Below, piece by piece: positions 59,389 through 64,000 of a stretch of DNA of 64,000 nt. The translations under genes were made by a program, and so were the position numbers. Position 1 is the first letter of the stretch. The number at the start of each line of letters is the position of its first letter. Below the pieces are notes generated by a model. It searched no databases and was not told the DNA's origin. It saw nothing but the letters and a program-made list of their open reading frames with translations. The stretch is from positions 433,691 to 497,690 of the forward strand of contig CAWGUE010000013.1 in the NCBI GenBank assembly GCA_963825595.1, written 5' to 3'. Origin of the DNA: JARFQH01 sp963825595. GTDB taxonomy: Bacteria > Desulfobacterota > Desulfobacteria > Desulfobacterales > SG8-13.

Positions 59389-60468
59389 GTGGCAAAGGAT
59401 TTAGAAACGGTATTGGTTACAGGCGGTTCCGGTTTTATCGGCGCGAATTTCGTACGATTTGTTCTGGATGAGCGCCCGGCACTGCGAATCATCAATCTCG
59501 ATGCACTCACCTACGCCGGGAATCCCCTGAATCTTGAAGATCTGGCCCCGGAGGCGGCCCGCCGTTACCAATTTGTGCATGGGGACATTCGGGACAGGCG
59601 GTTGCTCGATAAACTGTTCACCGCAAACACCATTGGCGGGGTGATTCACTTTGCCGCCGAGTCCCATGTCGATCGTTCGATTGTCGGACCGGAAGCCTTT
59701 GTGGAGACAAATGTACTCGGGACCTTCCGTCTTCTGGAAGCGGCGCGCAACGCGTGGCAGGGGGGTGACCGAAACAGCCGGTTTCGTTTCCTCCATGTTT
59801 CCACGGATGAGGTGTACGGGAGTCTCGGTGAAACCGGACAGTTCTCGGAAACGACACCTTACGATCCATCGAGCCCGTATTCGGCATCCAAGGCCGCTTC
59901 CGATCATTTCGTCAACGCCTTTCACCGAACCTACGATCTTCCGACACTGATCACCAATTGTTCCAACAATTTCGGCCCTTACCAGTTTCCGGAAAAACTG
60001 ATTCCCTTGATGATCCTGAACATTCGTGAAAAGAAACCATTGCCGGTCTACGGCGATGGGAAAAATGTTCGGGATTGGCTTTATGTCCGCGATCACTGCG
60101 AGGGATTGCTCGAGGTTTTTGAGAAAGGCACACTTGGTGAGACTTACAACATCGGCGGCAATTCGGAGAAGCAGAACATCGAGGTGGTCCATCTGCTGTG
60201 TGACGTGATGGATGACCGCTTGGGTCGCAAAGGCAACGCGTCGAGCCGTCGCCTGATCGAGTTTGTTACCGATCGGCCCGGTCACGACCGGCGTTATGCC
60301 ATTAACGCCGAAAAAATTCTCAACCAGATTGGCTGGCGGCCCCGGCATCGGTTCTCGGAAGCCATGGAAGCGACGGTGGATTGGTATCTGTCACACATGG
60401 ATTGGGTGGAGTCGGTTCGCAGCGGCGAATACCGCCGCTGGATCGAGAAAAATTACGGTTCACGCTAA
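59389..60468 (+). CDS. rfbB: dTDP-glucose 4,6-dehydratase
   Basis: About 359 residues from GTG 59389; the open frame runs upstream to 59320 but only from VAKDLETVLVTGGSGFIG does it match the family. The NAD motif, AAESHVDRSI, STDEVYGSLGE and YSASKAASDH (YxxxK) are all present, as is NCSNNFGPYQFPEKLIPLM. It dehydrates dTDP-glucose to dTDP-4-keto-6-deoxyglucose, the second step to dTDP-L-rhamnose. The stop is 112 bases before rfbC, with a GC-rich repeat between them. Confidence 0.95.
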   Translation: MAKDLETVLVTGGSGFIGANFVRFVLDERPALRIINLDALTYAGNPLNLEDLAPEAARRYQFVHGDIRDRRLLDKLFTANTIGGVIHFAAESHVDRSIVGPEAFVETNVLGTFRLLEAARNAWQGGDRNSRFRFLHVSTDEVYGSLGETGQFSETTPYDPSSPYSASKAASDHFVNAFHRTYDLPTLITNCSNNFGPYQFPEKLIPLMILNIREKKPLPVYGDGKNVRDWLYVRDHCEGLLEVFEKGTLGETYNIGGNSEKQNIEVVHLLCDVMDDRLGRKGNASSRRLIEFVTDRPGHDRRYAINAEKILNQIGWRPRHRFSEAMEATVDWYLSHMDWVESVRSGEYRRWIEKNYGSR

Positions 60469-60481
60469 CCGCTTTGGATCT

Positions 60482-60556
60482 TTAACCGCGGAGCCGCAGA
60501 GAACGCAGGGATTATTTATTTTATATTTGCCGTTGAGAGGGCGGCAAATACAAAGG
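60482..60556. repeat. Interspersed repeat between rfbB and rfbC
   Basis: The sequence AACCGCGGAGCCGCAGAGAA and onward, ending with GCCGTTGAGAGGGCGGCAAA, resembles 62658-62735 downstream of rfbD in order and spacing (CGCAAAGG...CGCAGAG, TTTATTTT, CCGCTGAGAGG). The two copies differ at many positions. It has no coding content. Confidence 0.55.
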
Positions 60557-60580
60557 TAACCCGCCACCGGAAGGGGCACA

Positions 60581-61138
60581 ATGAGAATCGTTGAGTCCGC
60601 TCTCAAAGATGTACTGATATTGGAACCACGGGTCATTGAAGACCCGCGCGGATTTTTTGTAGAGACATATCAGAGAAATCGCTACCGCGACGCGGGGATC
60701 ACGGTTGATTTCGTTCAGGATAACCTGTCGTTTTCTCTTAAAGACACTCTCAGAGGGCTGCACTTTCAATACCCGCATAGCCAGGCCAAACTGGTGCAGG
60801 TTTTACTGGGTGAGGTCTACGACGTGGCGCTGGATATCCGCAAGGGATCACCGTCTTTCGGGAAATGGTGCGGTAGCCGTCTGTCGGCGGAAAACAAACG
60901 CCAAATGTTCATTCCGGCCGGATTTGCGCATGGGTTTTGTGTCCTCAGCGATAGCGCCCTTTTCCACTACAAATGCAGCGATACCTATGCGCCGGAATGC
61001 GAGAGCGGGGTGCTGTGGTGTGATTCCGATCTACGGATCGACTGGCCGGTAAAGAAGCCGATTCTCTCGGAAAAGGATGCGGCCTATCCGTGCCTGGCCG
61101 ATATGGCCCCGGATAGATTACCGGTTTATGGCGTATAA
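60581..61138 (+). CDS. rfbC: dTDP-4-dehydrorhamnose 3,5-epimerase
   Basis: 185 residues, the usual length. The RmlC cupin shows DPRGFFVETYQRNRY near residue 25, VQDNLSFSLKDTLRGLHFQ near 50 with the catalytic His, and PAGFAHGFCVLSD near 120. It inverts C3 and C5 of dTDP-4-keto-6-deoxyglucose. ATG 60581 follows GGAAGG by about six bases. It is the third enzyme of the dTDP-L-rhamnose pathway. Confidence 0.95.
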   Translation: MRIVESALKDVLILEPRVIEDPRGFFVETYQRNRYRDAGITVDFVQDNLSFSLKDTLRGLHFQYPHSQAKLVQVLLGEVYDVALDIRKGSPSFGKWCGSRLSAENKRQMFIPAGFAHGFCVLSDSALFHYKCSDTYAPECESGVLWCDSDLRIDWPVKKPILSEKDAAYPCLADMAPDRLPVYGV

Positions 61139-61512
61139 GGTGAAAGGCGGAAGGCAGAGGGCGAAGGGGGAAGGTTGGAGGTTGGAGGCGATAGGCGGAG
61201 GGCGAAAGGGGGAAGGTCGGAGGCGAAAGGCGAAGGGGAAGGCGATAGGTTGGAGGTTGGAGGCGAAAGGACAAAGGGCTAAGGGAGAAGGGCAGAAGGC
61301 GATAGGTTGAAGGAAGATGGAAAATGGTAAATTCGAAGAGCAAACGCTTAAGGGTGATTGACTTCATACCGACTCAAGATCTCGTTCATAAATGACAGTC
61401 TCCTCGATTAGAAAAATAGCCGTTCGCCGTCCGCCTTTTTCCTTTCAGCTTTGAGCTTTGAGCTCTTAACGCCATTAGCCCTTTGTCGTTTGCCTTTTAC
61501 CATTAGCCATTT
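61139..61512. repeat. Purine-rich repeat tract with a pyrimidine-rich partner
   Basis: 61139-61310 is an almost pure GA-rich tract built from varied units such as AAGGCGAAAGG, GGTTGGAGG and GGCGATAGG. At 61432-61512 the opposite composition appears (CGCCTTTTTCC, CCCTTTGTCG, GCCTTTTACC), so the two arms are broadly complementary. Together they separate rfbC from rfbD by 432 bases. No gene is credible here, though open frames arise by composition. Confidence 0.75.
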
Positions 61513-61570
61513 GATACCACCACATCAATTTATCACTAAAGATACACAACATTCAGAAGTTTGGAAATTA

Positions 61571-62458
61571 ATGATGAAAATCGCCATCATCGGCAGCAGC
61601 GGGCAGCTCGGGTGGGAGTTGGTGAGAAGAGGGCAACGGAGGGGATTCGCGGTCCTGGCGATGGACTACCCGGATATCGACATCACCGTTCCCGCATCCA
61701 TCGATGCCCGAATCCCTTCGACAAACTGCGGGTGTGTGATCAATGCCGCCGCTTACACGGCCGTCGACAAGGCTGAATCGGAACCTGAGGCGGCTTTTGC
61801 CGTCAACCGTGACGGTCCGCGATATCTGGCGCAGCACTGCCGCACATTTGACCTGCCGCTGATACACATTTCCACGGATTATGTCTTCGACGGTACCAAG
61901 GCGGCGGCCTATACCGAGCAGGACCCGGTTTCGCCATTGGGTGTCTACGGAGAGAGCAAAGCCGCCGGAGAGGCGCAGATCAGAAAATACCTGCCGCGGC
62001 ACATCATCATGAGGACTGCCTGGCTCTACGGCCTTCACGGACAGAATTTCGTCAAGACCATCCTGGCGTTGGGGCGTGAGCGGCCTGTCGTAAGGGTGGT
62101 GGCGGATCAGCACGGCTGCCCGACCTATGCCGCCGATCTTGCGGATGCGATATTGACGGTCGTCGACAACGTCACCGCGGGAAAATCCATTTCGTGGGGC
62201 ACCTATCACTACTGCGGTGGCGGGACGACGACCTGGCACAAGTTTGCCGAGGTGCTCAGCGAAATGGCCGGTCGATATGAGAAACTGGCTTTGAAGGAGC
62301 TTTTGCCGATCGAGACAACCGAATATCCTTTGCCGGCAAAGAGGCCGTTAAATTCCGTGCTCGACTGCCGCAAAATAGAAAAGACTTTCGGTATTAAACC
62401 GCGCCCCTGGAAGGCAGCGCTATCTGAGATGATTGATGATTTGTACAACTCTAATTAG
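61571..62458 (+). CDS. rfbD: dTDP-4-dehydrorhamnose reductase
   Basis: About 295 residues from ATG 61571 (or the adjacent ATG 61574). The open frame reaches 61451, but the pyrimidine-rich repeat encodes that extra part and only MKIAIIGSSGQLGWEL matches the family. NAAAYTAVDKAESEP, HISTDYVFDG and YGESKAAGEAQIRK (YxxxK) confirm the reductase. It performs the last step to dTDP-L-rhamnose with NAD(P)H. The last codons AAT TAG are part of repeat copy C. Confidence 0.94.
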   Translation: MMKIAIIGSSGQLGWELVRRGQRRGFAVLAMDYPDIDITVPASIDARIPSTNCGCVINAAAYTAVDKAESEPEAAFAVNRDGPRYLAQHCRTFDLPLIHISTDYVFDGTKAAAYTEQDPVSPLGVYGESKAAGEAQIRKYLPRHIIMRTAWLYGLHGQNFVKTILALGRERPVVRVVADQHGCPTYAADLADAILTVVDNVTAGKSISWGTYHYCGGGTTTWHKFAEVLSEMAGRYEKLALKELLPIETTEYPLPAKRPLNSVLDCRKIEKTFGIKPRPWKAALSEMIDDLYNSN

Positions 62459-62635
62459 TGTCCATCCATAAATGGCCTTTTTCACGCTGGGCGGCGTTCT
62501 CCGCAGGTTTCCGGCTGCGACGTACATAAAGTACGCCTCGCTGCAAACCTTTGTGCGGCCTTGCCCAACGAAAAAAATTCTCACTTATGAATTGGACACT
62601 CAATCGTGCCATCTACTTTTCGCAGGTAAACACTA
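62453..62635. repeat. Palindromic repeat family, copy C
   Basis: The left end AATTAGTGTCCATCCATAAA is the best-preserved of the three copies, while the right end (AACACTAAAT) is degraded. An inner stem pairs AGTGTCCA with the TTGGACACT block at 62592-62600. The first bases supply the final Asn and stop codon of rfbD. The interior closely follows copy B. Confidence 0.75.
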
Positions 62636-62657
62636 AATATAAAAGATCAAATTAAAT

Positions 62658-63050
62658 AATTACCGCAAAGGCGCAAAGAGCGCAGAGTTTATTTTACTTT
62701 ATGTTTTCCGCTGAGAGGTCCCGCCAGAGCGGGATGACCGGTCTGTATTAAGAAATTAAGGTCGGCCTCAGGAAATCATAAAAAGCGATCGCCCCTGGCG
62801 AATAGAAACGGATAGAGAACATAAATTTTTACTGTATTTCAAGATAGTTAAATTAAAAGGCCGCTGATGCACCATGGTTCTGCCCAAAGGGCAAGTTGCT
62901 TTTTGCTTTTCGGCGCCTGCCCGCCATCTCTATCGCTCAGGCGAGGAAGGCGGATCTCAGCGAAAAGCAAAAAAAAAGGAAATTCTCTGTGTCCTTCGCG
63001 TCTCGAGCGAGTGAATGCGAGCGGGCGGTGAGATTATGTCTAAATATCAA
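62658..63050. repeat. Repeat-rich spacer between rfbD and rfbA
   Basis: 62658-62735 is the second copy of the repeat at 60482-60556, followed by a CCCGCC-AGA-GCGGGA hairpin (about 62718-62733). From 62860 to 63030 GC-rich inverted segments occur (CTTTTTGCTTTTCG with CGAAAAGCAAAAA). No gene is visible in the 623 bases between rfbD and rfbA. A promoter for rfbA may lie near its 3' end, but none is clear. Confidence 0.5.
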
Positions 63051-63081
63051 CGACCTCATTAGTTAGTAGGAGGAGAGAAGA

Positions 63082-63993
63082 ATGATCGATGCGTCATTTC
63101 CGAAGCCGAACAACACCTCGGTCAAGGGAATCATCCTGGCGGGGGGATCGGGAACCCGGCTCTACCCGATTACCCATGTGGTCTGTAAGCAACTGCTGCC
63201 GATATATGACAAACCGATGATTTACTACCCTCTTTCGGTTTTGATGCTGGCCGGCATCAGGGACATCCTGATCATCTCAACCCCCGAAGACTGCGGTAAG
63301 TTCAAAACCCTTTTGGGCGACGGATCCCACATCGGACTCCGGATTTCGTATGCCATCCAACCGAAACCGGAGGGATTGGCCCAGGCTTTTATCATTGGAA
63401 AAGATTTTATCTGCGATGAAAACTGCTGTCTGATATTGGGGGACAACCTGTTTTTCGGTCACAGCCTGCCCGATATTCTCAACCGTGCCGTGCATATGAA
63501 AAAAGGCGGGGTGGTATTTGGTTACTGGGTCAGAGACCCGCAACGATATGGCGTGGTCGAATTCGATCAGAAAGGAAACGTTCTCAGTATCGAGGAAAAA
63601 CCTGATCGACCCAAATCGAATTACGCTCTTCCGGGTCTGTATTTCTTCGACAAAGAGGTGGCCGATGTGGCGAACAGTATAAAGCCGTCTGCACGCGGCG
63701 AGCTGGAAATCACCGAGGTCATCAAGGCGTACCTCAAGAGGGGCCGGCTGAAGGTGGAACTTCTCGGCAGGGGGTTTGCCTGGTTGGACACCGGCACCCA
63801 CGAGTCTTTTCTGGAAGCCGCGGTGTTTGTCGAAACCCTTCAAAAGAGGCAGGGCCTCAAAATCGCCTGTATCGAGGAAATCGCCTGGCGCATGGGTTAC
63901 ATCACCGATGAGCAGCTCAACCAAATCGCCGGGCCTTACCTTAAAAATGAGTATGGGCAGTACCTGCTCGACATTTTGAACGAAAATAAATGA
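63082..63993 (+). CDS. rfbA: Glucose-1-phosphate thymidylyltransferase
   Basis: 303 residues. GIILAGGSGTRLYPITHVVC and KQLLPIYDKPMIYYPLSVLM near residue 15 form the nucleotidyl-transfer signature. LILGDNLFFG near 115 holds the metal Asp and SIEEKPDRPKSNYALPGLYF near 172 the sugar site. It makes dTDP-glucose from dTTP and glucose-1-phosphate, the first step of the rhamnose route. ATG 63082 follows TAGGAGGAG, the strongest ribosome site in the rfb group. The gene is complete and stops eight bases before the window end. Confidence 0.96.
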   Translation: MIDASFPKPNNTSVKGIILAGGSGTRLYPITHVVCKQLLPIYDKPMIYYPLSVLMLAGIRDILIISTPEDCGKFKTLLGDGSHIGLRISYAIQPKPEGLAQAFIIGKDFICDENCCLILGDNLFFGHSLPDILNRAVHMKKGGVVFGYWVRDPQRYGVVEFDQKGNVLSIEEKPDRPKSNYALPGLYFFDKEVADVANSIKPSARGELEITEVIKAYLKRGRLKVELLGRGFAWLDTGTHESFLEAAVFVETLQKRQGLKIACIEEIAWRMGYITDEQLNQIAGPYLKNEYGQYLLDILNENK

Positions 63994-64000
63994 TGGTTGG

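Noticed and set aside
59401..60348. A 315-residue open frame on the minus strand
   Set aside because: It lies opposite rfbB, whose frame has all the family motifs.
61451..61570. N-terminal extension of RfbD by 40 residues
   Set aside because: It is encoded by the pyrimidine-rich repeat; the Rossmann motif starts right after ATG 61571.
60482..62735. CRISPR-like array suggested by repeats near the rfb genes
   Set aside because: Repeats are few, diverged, irregularly spaced and have no spacers or cas genes.

Overview
The window is a 64-kb cell-surface polysaccharide locus from a Gram-negative bacterium. Two Kdo genes (kdsA, kdsD) imply lipopolysaccharide. The mix of a sigma-54 activator, a CFI-box-type C-terminus, a LamG-VanZ protein, GA-rich intergenic repeats and many IS elements resembles Desulfobacterota (sulfate-reducer-like deltaproteobacteria). 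That assignment is inference; no rRNA or tRNA is visible.

Layout. (1) 0-7.4 kb: small SMR/EamA transporter, frameshifted GT39 enzyme, GT2, GT4, hexapeptide acyltransferase, Gfo/Idh oxidoreductase and an extended SDR, mostly intact and tightly spaced. (2) 7.4-26 kb: an AT-rich graveyard. Three GT4 genes, a Wzy/ligase-like protein, a secreted beta-helix protein, another GT4, a methyltransferase, a heparinase II/III-like gene and a second GT39 gene all carry frameshifts and/or stops. A hexapeptide acetyltransferase and one GT4 remain intact. An IS1380-type element and an IS4 relic lie here. (3) 26-29.4 kb: an IS4-family element (4-bp CATT duplication) nested in an IS5-type element. (4) 29.9-33.7 kb: DPM1-GtrA-type GT2, a GT4-like gene with a poly-A frameshift, and a clear algD (GDP-mannose 6-dehydrogenase). 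(5) 33.8-36.6 kb: an IS1182 element split by an IS630 element. (6) 36.7-48.3 kb: intact genes for a bi-domain oxidoreductase, polysaccharide deacetylase-like protein, DUF354 protein, Gfo/Idh, TIM-barrel-like protein, heparinase II/III, SDR epimerase and LamG-VanZ protein. (7) 49.3-51.1 kb: kdsA-kdsD, overlapping by GTGA. (8) 51.2-59 kb: IS5-type fragment, SGNH/Calx-beta surface protein truncated at that fragment, VWA lipoprotein, tiny SEP/PEP-like membrane protein, YdcF-like protein and a sigma-54 activator. (9) 59.1-64 kb: rfbB, rfbC, rfbD and rfbA for dTDP-L-rhamnose, unusually spread apart by repeats.

How the genes fit together: algD, two heparinase-type lyases, deacetylase-like protein and several sugar oxidoreductases suggest a uronic-acid-containing exopolysaccharide or O-antigen. 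The rfb genes supply rhamnose and the kds genes supply Kdo. No Wzx flippase or Wza/Wzc export gene was recognised, and the only Wzy-like gene is broken, so export and polymerisation are probably encoded elsewhere.

The most interesting signal is at 55.9-59.0 kb. Two near-consensus sigma-54 promoters precede the VWA lipoprotein gene and the tiny SEP/PEP-like gene. A sigma-54 activator whose receiver has Asn instead of the phosphoacceptor Asp is encoded just upstream. Also notable are a 142-bp MITE with a 5-bp duplication, a three-copy palindromic repeat family one copy of which supplies the rfbD stop codon, and a direct repeat pair that could delete about 23 kb.
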